Positions 17,186-25,082 of a stretch of DNA of 64,000 bases are shown here, one piece after another; position 1 is the stretch's first letter; the number at the start of each line of letters is the position of its first letter. Below the pieces are notes generated by a model that was given only the letters and a program-made list of their open reading frames with translations, was not told the origin of the DNA and did no database searches. Source of the stretch: Bradyrhizobium sp. (GTDB lineage: Bacteria > Pseudomonadota > Alphaproteobacteria > Rhizobiales > Xanthobacteraceae). The position numbers were made by a program, and so were the translations under genes. Where the stretch lies: assembly GCF_030646015.1 (NCBI RefSeq), contig NZ_JAUSLT010000138.1, positions 1 through 64,000 on the forward strand. Direction: 5' to 3'.

Positions 17186-17502
17186 GACGCCGCTCCGCCG
17201 AGCTTGGGGGCGAGGTTCAACAGCAGCAATGTGTAGTGAAGCACGACGCGCAGCCAGAACATCCAGACGAAGCCGAACAGCCACAGCACGGCGGGAGCCG
17301 TGACCTTCGGGGTCACGATCGCGATGAGGCCGATCACGGGATCGGTGAACCGGCAAAAGAACCGCCAGATGTAGTTCGGCGAATCCGCGTCGACCATCAG
17401 GCCGAGCAGGAACCGGCCGAGCATGGTGTACATCAGCGCCGCCAGAACGAAGTTCGGCAGATGGTAATACCAGTAGGTGGCGATTGAGGCTGCAGTATCC
17501 AA
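17182..17502 (-). CDS. YggT-like membrane protein
   Basis: This 106-aa protein has a hydrophobic N-terminal helix, a loop with the aromatic and arginine-rich pattern N-Y-I-W-R-F-F-C-R-F-T-D-P-V-I-G-L-I, and a second helix pair. The R-x-x-x-x-x-T-D-P-x-L/V arrangement is typical of YggT proteins. I choose the TTG at 17502 because a GGGGAG ribosome site lies at the right distance; the open frame continues to an ATG at 17583 with an unlikely N terminus. It overlaps the next gene. Confidence 0.65.
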   Translation of the reverse strand: MDTAASIATYWYYHLPNFVLAALMYTMLGRFLLGLMVDADSPNYIWRFFCRFTDPVIGLIAIVTPKVTAPAVLWLFGFVWMFWLRVVLHYTLLLLNLAPKLGGAAS

Positions 17503-17629
17503 CGTCCGATGCTCCCCGCCGTGCTTCGACAATCGACCAACCGGGATGTGTGACGACACCGCGATCGTGCATGACAATGGCAAGCGCCGACTTCCCCGGC
17601 AAGAGCGGACGCAAGGTCATCGAAAACAA

Positions 17630-17653
17630 AACGGGGCCCCGAAGGGCCCCGTT
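17630..17653 (-). terminator. Terminator of the symporter operon
   Basis: A 10-base perfect stem (17630-17639 with 17644-17653) has a CGAA loop. On the minus strand the stem is followed by TTGTTTTCG. It lies about 25 bases after the stop of the ActP-like gene, which separates the symporter transcript from the YggT-like pair. Confidence 0.85.
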
Positions 17654-17676
17654 CATCGAGATGTATTGCAGTGCTC

Positions 17677-19656
17677 TTAAGTGGTCTTCTCTTCGAGCAC
17701 CGTCCTGCCGCGCGGCTTGCGGATATCGTCGACATAGGCCTGCATTTCCTTCGACGGTTCCTTGCCGAGCAGGCTGACCACGTAGATGACCGCGAAGCCG
17801 AGCGGTGCTCCCAGCATACCGCAGGCGATGTTGGTCAGGCCGAACCAGCCGACCTTGTTGGCCAGCGGGTGTGCCAGCGTCGGGAAGGCCTCCATGGCGT
17901 TGGGCAACGCCATGGCTTTCGCGATATCGACGATAGGCGCCCCCGTCACCGGGTTCAGCAGCGATGTCATGCCGTAATACTTCACGCCGGCGCCCGGGAA
18001 GTAGCGGGTTGTGACGAGATAGAACAGGCACAGTCCGAAGCCGGCAATGATGCCGCAGATCGCTCCCGTCGCCGTCGTGCGTTTCCACCAGACGCCCATC
18101 ACGAGTGCCGGGAAGTTACCGGCCATCGCCAGCGAGAACGCCCAGCCGACCATGGCCAGGATATCCCCGGGCTTGGTGGCGGCCGTCGCCGCCGCAACAA
18201 TGGCGACGATCAGCAGCAGTACGCGGGCGACCATCAGCCGGCGCACGGTCGGCGCGTTGGGATCGACCATCTTGTAGTAGACGTCGTGCGACAGCGCGTT
18301 GGCGATGGCGAGCAGCAGCCCGTCAGCGGTGGACAGTGCGGCGGCGAGGCCGCCGGCGGCGACCAGACCCGAGATTACATAGGGAAGTCCCGCGATCTCC
18401 GGGGTGGAGAGCACGATCACGTCGGTGTTGATCACGAAGTCCTGCAGCCTGACCACGCCGGTATGACCGGCGATGGCCTTGCAGGCCGCGACGATCGCAT
18501 CGATGCTGCCGGCGTTCTTGCCGCAGATCTGGATCAACCCGAGCTCACCCCAGTTGAAAATCCAGGGTTTCAGCGCAGTGACATCTGCTCCGATGATGTT
18601 CGTGTAGACTTCCAGCTTCGAGAACGCCGCGTAGGCCGGCGCCGAGAAGTACAGCAGGAAGATGAACAGCAGCGACCACGCCACCGACTGGCGTGCTTCA
18701 CGCACCGACGGGGTGGTGAAGTAGCGCATCAGGATGTGCGGCAGCGAAGCCGTACCGACCATCATGCAAAGGATGATCGCGAAGAAGTTCAACGGGCTGT
18801 AGTTGATGAACGGCGAGATATGCGGCTTGAGGTTGGCGACGGTCGCAAGACCGCTCGCCAGCATTTGCTGCTCCCGCGCGATAATGTCCGAGATGGCCAG
18901 TCCGTAGGTGAGTTCCGGAATCGGAAATCCGTACTTCTTGGTGGACAGGATCACGATGGGTGTCAGATAGGCGATGATCAGCACGATGTACTGGGCGACC
19001 TGGGTCCAGGTCACCGCCCGCATCCCGCCCAGCATCGAGCAGACCAGAATGCCGACAAGTCCGGCGAAAACGGCAAGTTCGAATGGCATGCCGAGGAAGC
19101 GCGAGGCGATAAGCCCGGTGCCGTAGATCTGCGCCGTCACATAGGTGAAGGAGCAGGCGACCAGCACGATCACGCCGAGCCCGCGGGCGAAATTGCCGCC
19201 GTACCGGAAGGCCAGGAAGTCTGGCACCGTATAGGCGCCGAACTTGCGCAGATACGGTCCGATCAGGATCGACACCAGCACGAAGCCGCCGGTCCATCCG
19301 AGCACCCATGCGATGCCGTCGTAACCGAGCAGGAACAGGGTGCCCGCCATGCCGACGAAGGACGCCGCCGACATCCAGTCGGCGCCGGTCGCCATGCCGT
19401 TATAGAACGCCGGCACGCTGCGGCCGGCGACGTAATATTCGGAAACCTGCGCCGTTCGCGAGAGCACGCCGATGATGGCGTAGACCGCCAGCGTGAAGAA
19501 CACGAACAGGTAGCCGAGGATCTTGTTCGGAACCCCCATCTGCTCGAGCACTGCGATCAGGATGACGAACGCGAGGAAGCCGCCGGTGTAGATGCTGTAG
19601 ACCCGCCCAAGGTTGTTGAGAAAGTCACCGCTGCCTGATGTAGATTCTGTAGCCAT
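17677..19656 (-). CDS. Sodium:solute symporter, ActP-like (acetate/monocarboxylate)
   Basis: This 659-aa member of the SSS/SLC5 family has about 14 membrane helices. The N-terminal half carries S-E-Y-Y-V-A-G-R-S-V and G-A-D-W-M-S-A-A-S-F typical of ActP-like carriers. Several loops are longer than in E. coli ActP (about 550 aa). A DUF4212 small-subunit gene lies immediately upstream; that pairing marks the VC2705-type subfamily. Acetate or another short monocarboxylate is the likely substrate, supported by the CrbS/CrbR-like regulators encoded a few kilobases away. A good terminator follows. Confidence 0.88.
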   Translation of the reverse strand: MATESTSGSGDFLNNLGRVYSIYTGGFLAFVILIAVLEQMGVPNKILGYLFVFFTLAVYAIIGVLSRTAQVSEYYVAGRSVPAFYNGMATGADWMSAASFVGMAGTLFLLGYDGIAWVLGWTGGFVLVSILIGPYLRKFGAYTVPDFLAFRYGGNFARGLGVIVLVACSFTYVTAQIYGTGLIASRFLGMPFELAVFAGLVGILVCSMLGGMRAVTWTQVAQYIVLIIAYLTPIVILSTKKYGFPIPELTYGLAISDIIAREQQMLASGLATVANLKPHISPFINYSPLNFFAIILCMMVGTASLPHILMRYFTTPSVREARQSVAWSLLFIFLLYFSAPAYAAFSKLEVYTNIIGADVTALKPWIFNWGELGLIQICGKNAGSIDAIVAACKAIAGHTGVVRLQDFVINTDVIVLSTPEIAGLPYVISGLVAAGGLAAALSTADGLLLAIANALSHDVYYKMVDPNAPTVRRLMVARVLLLIVAIVAAATAATKPGDILAMVGWAFSLAMAGNFPALVMGVWWKRTTATGAICGIIAGFGLCLFYLVTTRYFPGAGVKYYGMTSLLNPVTGAPIVDIAKAMALPNAMEAFPTLAHPLANKVGWFGLTNIACGMLGAPLGFAVIYVVSLLGKEPSKEMQAYVDDIRKPRGRTVLEEKTT

Positions 19657-19667
19657 TTCCGTTCCCC

Positions 19668-19946
19668 CTAGTCTTCCTCGGCAAAGCCGTATTCGCGGTC
19701 AATCTTGTCCTGCTGTCTTGCGAACATGAACAGCATGACCACGAACACGATGAGCGATCCCTGCGCGGCCATGTAAAAGCCGAGCGGAAAGCCCAGGATC
19801 GGAATGATGATCTTGTTGAGCGGCACCACGAACATGTGGATGACATAACCGAAGAAGAACCAAACCCCGAGATGCATGAACATCAGCCGGGAGGTCTTTG
19901 CCCAGTGGGCTTCTTCTCGTTGCTTCAGGTCTGTAGATTCAGGCAT
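19668..19946 (-). CDS. DUF4212 small subunit of the sodium:solute symporter
   Basis: This 92-aa protein has two membrane helices with the DUF4212 pattern: an N-terminal E-A-H-W-A-K-T-S-R-L-M segment, W-F-F-F-G-Y between helices and P-L-G-F-Y-M-A-A-Q-G-S at helix 2. Such proteins are encoded just before ActP-like symporters and are regarded as their small subunit. The ATG at 19946 has a strong AGGAGG site; an extension to 20012 was rejected. Eleven bases separate it from the symporter gene. Confidence 0.9.
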   Translation of the reverse strand: MPESTDLKQREEAHWAKTSRLMFMHLGVWFFFGYVIHMFVVPLNKIIIPILGFPLGFYMAAQGSLIVFVVMLFMFARQQDKIDREYGFAEED

Positions 19947-20233
19947 GGGCTGCAAATCCTCCTCAAAGCACCGGTCGCAATGCGCCGGATGGACTGATCG
20001 AGGGGAATGCAAATCCCTTCAGCGCGGCGCCCCCCCTGCCGCCCTCCATCCGGTCTTGCGCCGGTATGGAGACGTTGAACGCTAGCACTACGAACGGTTC
20101 CGGCTTTATTATACTTTCGGGGAATATGAGAATGTTGCAACTGCGAAGCAAACAGGCGTTGAAAACATTGGACTTGGCAGAAGCCGGATAAGCTGGCGAA
20201 CTGTCCTCGGTCCATTTTGCGGGAAAGACGGCG

Positions 20234-20857
20234 ATGAAACTGTTCGACAAGTTGTTTCGTCCGCGTCCGCCGATTCGCGACCGGGAGGCGCTGGCGGACT
20301 TCGTCGACGCGCAATCGGCCTTCATCGTGCAAAAGGGAATCTACGAATATTCCCGTGCGCGCGCGGGCCACTATGCCAAGGTTCTGTTTGCCGAGAAGGA
20401 GTTCGCGCAATCCGTCGAGTATTCGCGCTGGCAGGCCTATCCGCTGGGCCTCTCGATGGTCGGCGAAATGATCAATGGCGTGCTGGCTTCCGAGGCCGAC
20501 GGCATGCAGCGCCGGCAAATTCTCGACCAGCTCATCCTTGTCGTTCTTTCGGTATTCGACCGCTACCCGGTCCCTCCTTCGATCGGCGAGTCCGCCTGGC
20601 TTGCCGCGCGCAGCGACCTTGCGCACCGGCTCGATCTGGCTGGCGGGCATGCGCCCAGGCGCGTGATGGATATTCCAGATCCGCTGGCGGAAGCCTATTT
20701 CGCCATGATGCCGATCCACGAAAAGCTGCGCGGGCGGGATTTCCAGACCACCCGCAATTATCTCCGCGTCAGCCTGTGCAACATCCACGACGAATTGATC
20801 TCGCGCATGGACAGGGCCGCGGTGCAACGGACATTGCTCGCGGATGCCGTGGCATAA
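20234..20857 (+). CDS. Conserved hypothetical protein of the ActP/exonuclease cluster
   Basis: This 207-aa soluble protein is mostly helical and lacks a signal peptide. I cannot assign a domain. A tyrosine/arginine-rich part (about 38-75) and the C-terminal R-N-Y-L-R-V-S-L-C-N-I-H-D-E stand out as likely conserved blocks. It is divergent from the DUF4212-symporter pair and lies 30 bases before the exonuclease-CBS-nucleotidyltransferase gene. The two are very likely one operon and may act together. Confidence 0.75.
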   Translation: MKLFDKLFRPRPPIRDREALADFVDAQSAFIVQKGIYEYSRARAGHYAKVLFAEKEFAQSVEYSRWQAYPLGLSMVGEMINGVLASEADGMQRRQILDQLILVVLSVFDRYPVPPSIGESAWLAARSDLAHRLDLAGGHAPRRVMDIPDPLAEAYFAMMPIHEKLRGRDFQTTRNYLRVSLCNIHDELISRMDRAAVQRTLLADAVA

Positions 20858-20887
20858 TCATCACGTCGCGGCGGGTCAGGAGGGGCG

Positions 20888-23020
20888 ATGGACAGCACGA
20901 GTGGCGGCGTCCCGCTTTTGTCGCTCGACGCCGTTGTCATCGATACCGAAACCACCGGGCTCGATCCGCGCAAGGCGCGGGTGATCGAACTCGCCGGGGT
21001 CCGCCTGTCCGGCGGAAAGCTGGCGGGCGATGGCGCGTTTCGCCAATTGCTGCGGCCGGGCGCTGAAAAGATCCCGGCGGAGACGACGCGCATTCACGGC
21101 ATCGACGATGCCATGGTCGCGCAGTCGCCGACGTTCGCGGATGTCTGGCCGGATTTCCACAGGTTTCTCGGCCAGGCCATGGTGATCGGGCACACCGTCG
21201 GGTTCGACCTGGCGATATTGAAGCGCGAATGCGATCTTGCCGGCCTGCCGTGGCTGCGTCCGCGTACGCTCGATACAAGGCTGCTGGCGCAGATCGCAGC
21301 ACCCGACCTGGCCGGCTATACGCTGGAGAACCTCGCCGCCTGGCTGGGCGTCGTCGCCGCCGGCCGGCATTCCGCGCTCGGGGACGCGACGACCACGGCG
21401 CGGGTGTTTCTGGCGCTGGTGCCGAAGCTGCGCGACCATGGCATCCGGACCGTTGCCGAAGCCGAACGGGCCTGCCTTGCGCTCACTTCCGTACTCGACG
21501 GTCAGGCGCAGAGCGGCTGGATCGAGGCCGTCGAGGCTCCGGCGCGCACGGACGCGGAACGGACCCTGAAACGCTTCGACAGCTACGCCTACCGGCACCG
21601 CAATCGCGACATCATGCGGGTGCCTCCGGTGTTCGTGGAATCCGGCGCGTCGGTGCACGACACCCTCGCGCGGCTGGCGAGCGAGAAGATCTCGGCCGTC
21701 TATGTGGCGCCGCACGCTGCGTCCGGCGGCGTCAAGGCGGCGGAGGCGGGCATTGTCACCGAGCGTGACCTGCTGCGCGCGATCGCCCGGTTCGGCGCCG
21801 CCGCGCTCGATCTGCCGGTCGGGCAGATCATGAGCCGGCCGCTCACGGCGGTTCCGGCGGATGCTTTCGTCTATCGCGCCATCGGCCGCATGAATCGCCT
21901 GAAGACCCGCCATCTCGGCGTCGTCGATGAAACCGGCAGCGTGGTCGGCGCCTTGTCCGCGCGCGATCTGCTGCGCCTGCGCGCAGGCGAAGCGATATCG
22001 CTCGGCGACGAGATCGACGACGCCGCGGACGCGCCCGCGCTGGCGGTGGCCTGGGCCAAGCTGCCGCGGGTCGCGGAATCGCTGCTGGCGGAAGGGCTGT
22101 CCGGCCGCGACATCGCGGAAGTGATCTCGCGCGAACTCGGCGCGCTCACCAGGCAGGCTGCCGTGATCGCCGAGCGGATCATGCGCGAGCGCGGCCACGG
22201 CGACCCGCCCTGCGGTTATGCCCTGATCGTGCTCGGATCGGCCGGACGCGGGGAAAGCCTGCTCGCGATGGACCAGGACAATGCCGTGATCTTCGAACAT
22301 GGCGAGCCGGACGGCGAGCAGGATCGCTGGTTTGCCGCGCTCGGAACCCATGTCGCGGATATCCTGCATGAGGTCGGCGTGCCCTATTGCAAGGGTGGCG
22401 TGATGGCCAGCAACGCGCCCTGGCGCGGCTCGGTCGCGACCTGGAAGGACCGCGTCGACCACTGGATCACGCGCTCCAGGCCTGCGGACCTGCTGTCGGT
22501 CGATATCTTCTTTGACCTGCGGGCCGTCTGCGGTGATGGCGGTCTTGCCGTCGCGGTGAGGCAGGCCGCCTTCGCGGCCGCCGAGGGCGAGCTCGCCTTC
22601 GCCAAGCTGCTGGTCGAGGGCATCAGCATTCCCGCGAGCCTGAAGCTCTTCGGCGGCATCCGCACCGAAGCCGGTCGCATCGATCTGAAGGCGGCCGGGC
22701 TATTCGGTCTCGTCGCCGCAGCGCGGGCGCTGGCGATCCGCTATCACGTGATGGATCGATCGACGCAGGCGCGGTTAGCCGGCGTGAAGGCGCTCGTTGA
22801 CGTCAGCCAGAGCGATCTCGATGCGCTCGTCGAAGCCCAAGGCGTGTTTCTCGATCTCATCCTGTCGCAGCAGGTCGAGGATATCGCCCACGGGATCCCG
22901 CCCTCCAACACCGTTTCGGTGAAGCGATTGACGGCCCGCGACCGCGATCGTTTGCATGCGGCGCTTCGCGCGGTCACCGCGATCAATGCCCTGACCCGCG
23001 ATCTCCTGTTCAGGCAGTGA
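20888..23020 (+). CDS. DnaQ-like exonuclease / CBS pair / DUF294 nucleotidyltransferase fusion
   Basis: This 710-aa protein has three parts. Residues about 12-180 form a DEDDh exonuclease (V-I-D-T-E-T-T-G-L-D, then G-H-T-V-G-F-D, and H-S-A-L-G-D-A). Residues about 245-380 hold two CBS motifs, likely an adenine-nucleotide sensor. Residues about 400-700 are a DUF294 GlnD-like nucleotidyltransferase with G-S-A-G-R-G-E-S near residue 449 and D-Q-D-N, plus the DUF294 C-terminal domain. Versions of this gene sit beside ActP-DUF4212 symporters in other proteobacteria, so a regulatory role in carbon uptake is inferred. The catalytic residues of both enzyme domains look intact. Confidence 0.88.
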   Translation: MDSTSGGVPLLSLDAVVIDTETTGLDPRKARVIELAGVRLSGGKLAGDGAFRQLLRPGAEKIPAETTRIHGIDDAMVAQSPTFADVWPDFHRFLGQAMVIGHTVGFDLAILKRECDLAGLPWLRPRTLDTRLLAQIAAPDLAGYTLENLAAWLGVVAAGRHSALGDATTTARVFLALVPKLRDHGIRTVAEAERACLALTSVLDGQAQSGWIEAVEAPARTDAERTLKRFDSYAYRHRNRDIMRVPPVFVESGASVHDTLARLASEKISAVYVAPHAASGGVKAAEAGIVTERDLLRAIARFGAAALDLPVGQIMSRPLTAVPADAFVYRAIGRMNRLKTRHLGVVDETGSVVGALSARDLLRLRAGEAISLGDEIDDAADAPALAVAWAKLPRVAESLLAEGLSGRDIAEVISRELGALTRQAAVIAERIMRERGHGDPPCGYALIVLGSAGRGESLLAMDQDNAVIFEHGEPDGEQDRWFAALGTHVADILHEVGVPYCKGGVMASNAPWRGSVATWKDRVDHWITRSRPADLLSVDIFFDLRAVCGDGGLAVAVRQAAFAAAEGELAFAKLLVEGISIPASLKLFGGIRTEAGRIDLKAAGLFGLVAAARALAIRYHVMDRSTQARLAGVKALVDVSQSDLDALVEAQGVFLDLILSQQVEDIAHGIPPSNTVSVKRLTARDRDRLHAALRAVTAINALTRDLLFRQ

Positions 23021-23178
23021 TCCGGGACGGGGAATGCTGCGATGCACAACGGGTGGGTTAACCGCTTTGCGGCGTGACGGCATTGTGCGCTTGCATGCGA
23101 ACGCCGGTCAGACGACAATCGCCGGGAAAACTCGCTTGGCAGGCTTTCTTGCAAAGCGGTCAAGGGCTTGCCGCAACC

Positions 23179-23208
23179 GTCTCACAAGAAATCGTCTCAC
23201 AAGAAATC
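23179..23208. repeat. Perfect 15-bp tandem duplication before the crbR-like start
   Basis: Two identical 15-base units (23179-23193 and 23194-23208) end one base before the ATG of the response-regulator gene. They replace the usual spacing of a ribosome site; each unit contains an AAGAAA stretch. The frame is open through both units from a TTG at 23168, so the repeat would encode the same pentapeptide twice if that start were used. Confidence 0.85.
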
Positions 23209-23209
23209 A

Positions 23210-23887
23210 ATGACCGCCGCTGTCAGCACCCATCTCGTTATCGCCGATGACCATCCGCTGTTTCGCGATGCCTTGCGACAGGCGGTCGCCAGCGTCGTGC
23301 CGTCGGCGAAGATCGGCGAAGCGGGGTCCTTTGACGAATTGACCAAGCTGCTGGAGCGGGATTCCGATGTCGATCTGGTGCTGCTCGATCTGACCATGCC
23401 GGGTATCAGCGGCTTCTCCGGCCTGATTTACCTGCGCGCGCAATACCCGGCGATCCCCGTGGTGATCGTCTCGGCCAGCGACGACGGCGGCACCATCCGC
23501 CGTTCGCTGGATTTCGGCGCCTCCGGCTTCATTCCCAAGCGCTTCGGGGTCGAGACGCTGCGCGACGCTATTGTGAAGATCATGGAAGGCGACGTCTGGA
23601 TCCCGCCGGACACCGATCTCACCTCCACCGCCGACCCGGATATGACGCGGCTGCGCGACCGGCTGGTGACGCTGACCCCGCAGCAGGTGCGGGTGCTGAT
23701 GATGCTGTCGGAAGGTCTGCTCAACAAGCAGATCGCCTACGAACTCGGCGTGTCGGAAGCCACCATCAAGGCGCACGTATCGGCGATCCTGCAGAAGCTC
23801 GGCGTCGAGAGCCGCACCCAGGCCGTGATCGCCGCCGCCAGGATTTCCGGCGGCCAGTGGCGGCAAGGCACACCCTCGGCGACGTAG
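23210..23887 (+). CDS. crbR: LuxR-family response regulator (CrbR-like)
   Basis: This 225-aa two-domain regulator has an N-terminal receiver with the acidic pair (A-D-D-H-P-L-F-R) and phospho-acceptor Asp60 (L-L-D-L-T-M-P-G). The C-terminal LuxR-type HTH spans about 155-215 (L-T-P-Q-Q-V-R-V-L and N-K-Q-I-A-Y-E-L-G-V-S-E-A-T-I-K). It lies near an SLC5-type hybrid kinase and an ActP-like symporter. This matches the CrbS/CrbR acetate-switch system of Vibrio and Pseudomonas, which activates acs; the symbol is assigned by that analogy. The start at 23210 is chosen over TTG 23168. Confidence 0.75.
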   Translation: MTAAVSTHLVIADDHPLFRDALRQAVASVVPSAKIGEAGSFDELTKLLERDSDVDLVLLDLTMPGISGFSGLIYLRAQYPAIPVVIVSASDDGGTIRRSLDFGASGFIPKRFGVETLRDAIVKIMEGDVWIPPDTDLTSTADPDMTRLRDRLVTLTPQQVRVLMMLSEGLLNKQIAYELGVSEATIKAHVSAILQKLGVESRTQAVIAAARISGGQWRQGTPSAT

Positions 23888-23957
23888 CCGTTGCGTAAAC
23901 AAACCGACTCGAAGCCATCATCGGCTACATCTGGATGCGACAACAGCGGAGGACGCC

Positions 23958-24170
23958 ATGGCCTATTTCCAGCGAAAAATGGACGGCATCGAGCGGGGCG
24001 GCAAGATTGCCGCCGATGTATTCTGCGTTCTCCTGCTGGGAGTCATGGCGGTGGGATGCCTGGGCATTTTATCGGGTGTCGTCGCGAGCGTGCTGGTTGT
24101 GCTGGGCGTGCTGACCATCGATTATTACACGGCTGATCCGGACGATCATGTCGCCGGCGTCATTCGATAG
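23958..24170 (+). CDS. Small membrane protein of unknown function
   Basis: This 70-aa protein has a charged N terminus (about 17 residues), then two closely spaced hydrophobic helices (about 20-38 and 40-54) and an acidic tail. A GGAGG site precedes the ATG. It is encoded after the response regulator with a 70-base gap. I do not recognise the family. Confidence 0.6.
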   Translation: MAYFQRKMDGIERGGKIAADVFCVLLLGVMAVGCLGILSGVVASVLVVLGVLTIDYYTADPDDHVAGVIR

Positions 24171-24275
24171 GCGCCTTTGGGGCATCACGGCCGCGCGGTT
24201 CGCTTTTTAGGAGCGGCATATCGCGTGAGCGAGCCTCATCCTCATCGGATGTAAAAAAATCTTCGCCAGGCCAAC

Positions 24276-24845
24276 TTGCGCGAAAACACCGATTTGTCGA
24301 ACAGATTCAACGAATCGACCCGACGGGCAAATCACTTCCGATTATCGGAAATTGAAAGTCAAGCCCCGCGCCTGAAAATATTTCTGTTTTCCAGAAGTGA
24401 GCGCCGGTCTATAAGCATGGCCATCCCGTCCCATTCGAGAGGGGCGTTTCGCGAGCGTCACGAACGCGGGGCGGGGAAGCGGTGGACGCAGCGGGTGCTC
24501 CTGACGAGGGCGCCTGATGCGGATGGCGAAATCGTGTGGTCCCGGCACCCTCAGGCTGGTGTCAAGTTCGCAGCTCAGGCTCGCGGGCGACGGTGGCAAA
24601 AGTGCAGAGCTCACCGAGGAGAGCACCTATAAGCCTTAAACCATCGCGCAGGGAAAGTCGGGATGCCTCCGCTGCCCTGTATGCTCGTGTGCGTATTCTC
24701 GTGCATTTTTTGCACACGAGACCGCGGGTGCAGCGCGCACCCGGCTTTCCCTGCGCCCTCTCTGTTTCGGAGGGTGGCAATCGACGCAAAGCTCGGACGC
24801 ATGGCGCCGCGAGAATGCGGACGTGCATCTGCTGTTGAAAGTTGA
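24276..24845. repeat. Probable dispersed non-coding repeat (source of spurious small ORFs)
   Basis: Short open frames overlap on both strands throughout. Their translations (Arg/Ser/His-rich upstream, and a Cys-rich stretch with R-D-R-G-C-S-A-H-P-A-F-P) look like the spurious ORFs I remember from repeated segments of many Bradyrhizobium genomes. I see no ribosome sites or membrane or domain patterns. I treat the segment as a dispersed intergenic repeat. The rest of 24171-25082 holds two further inverted repeats and no gene. Confidence 0.4.
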
Positions 24846-24860
24846 TTCAAACTCCCAAAG

Positions 24861-24932
24861 CGTCATTGCGAGGAGCTCTCTTGTCCGCCCGAAGGCGGTC
24901 TTCGGCGGACAATAGCGCTTCTCGCAATGACG
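24861..24932. repeat. Dispersed inverted repeat, family A (copy 1)
   Basis: The 12 terminal bases at each end are reverse complements, and an inner palindrome around 24880-24912 pairs as well. The same terminal sequence bounds the repeat at 50693-50771, so this is one family in two copies here. It probably folds into a long hairpin in RNA and DNA. Confidence 0.8.
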
Positions 24933-24965
24933 TTGATGGATTGGTGCGTACGTCGGATTATTCCC

Positions 24966-25070
24966 GTAGCCCGGATGGAGCGCTTGCGTAATCCGGGGCC
25001 ACCGCCGCGTTGGTCCCGGATTGCGCCATCGGGCGCGCATTCGCGCGACCGCTGGCTCCATCCAGGCTAC
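24966..25070. repeat. Inverted repeat, family B
   Basis: The ends 24966-24981 and 25055-25070 are reverse complements with one mismatch. The inner part is G+C-rich with further self-complementarity. It lies 12 bases from the stop of the hybrid kinase gene and could serve as its terminator. Confidence 0.7.
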
Positions 25071-25082
25071 CAACTGTGCTTG

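Noticed and set aside
17671..19638. 655-aa open frame on the plus strand
   Set aside because: Antisense to the ActP-like symporter, which has clear membrane helices and motifs; the shadow has none.
24276..24845. Several 60-118 aa frames on both strands
   Set aside because: They look like recurrent spurious ORFs of a dispersed repeat and lack ribosome sites.
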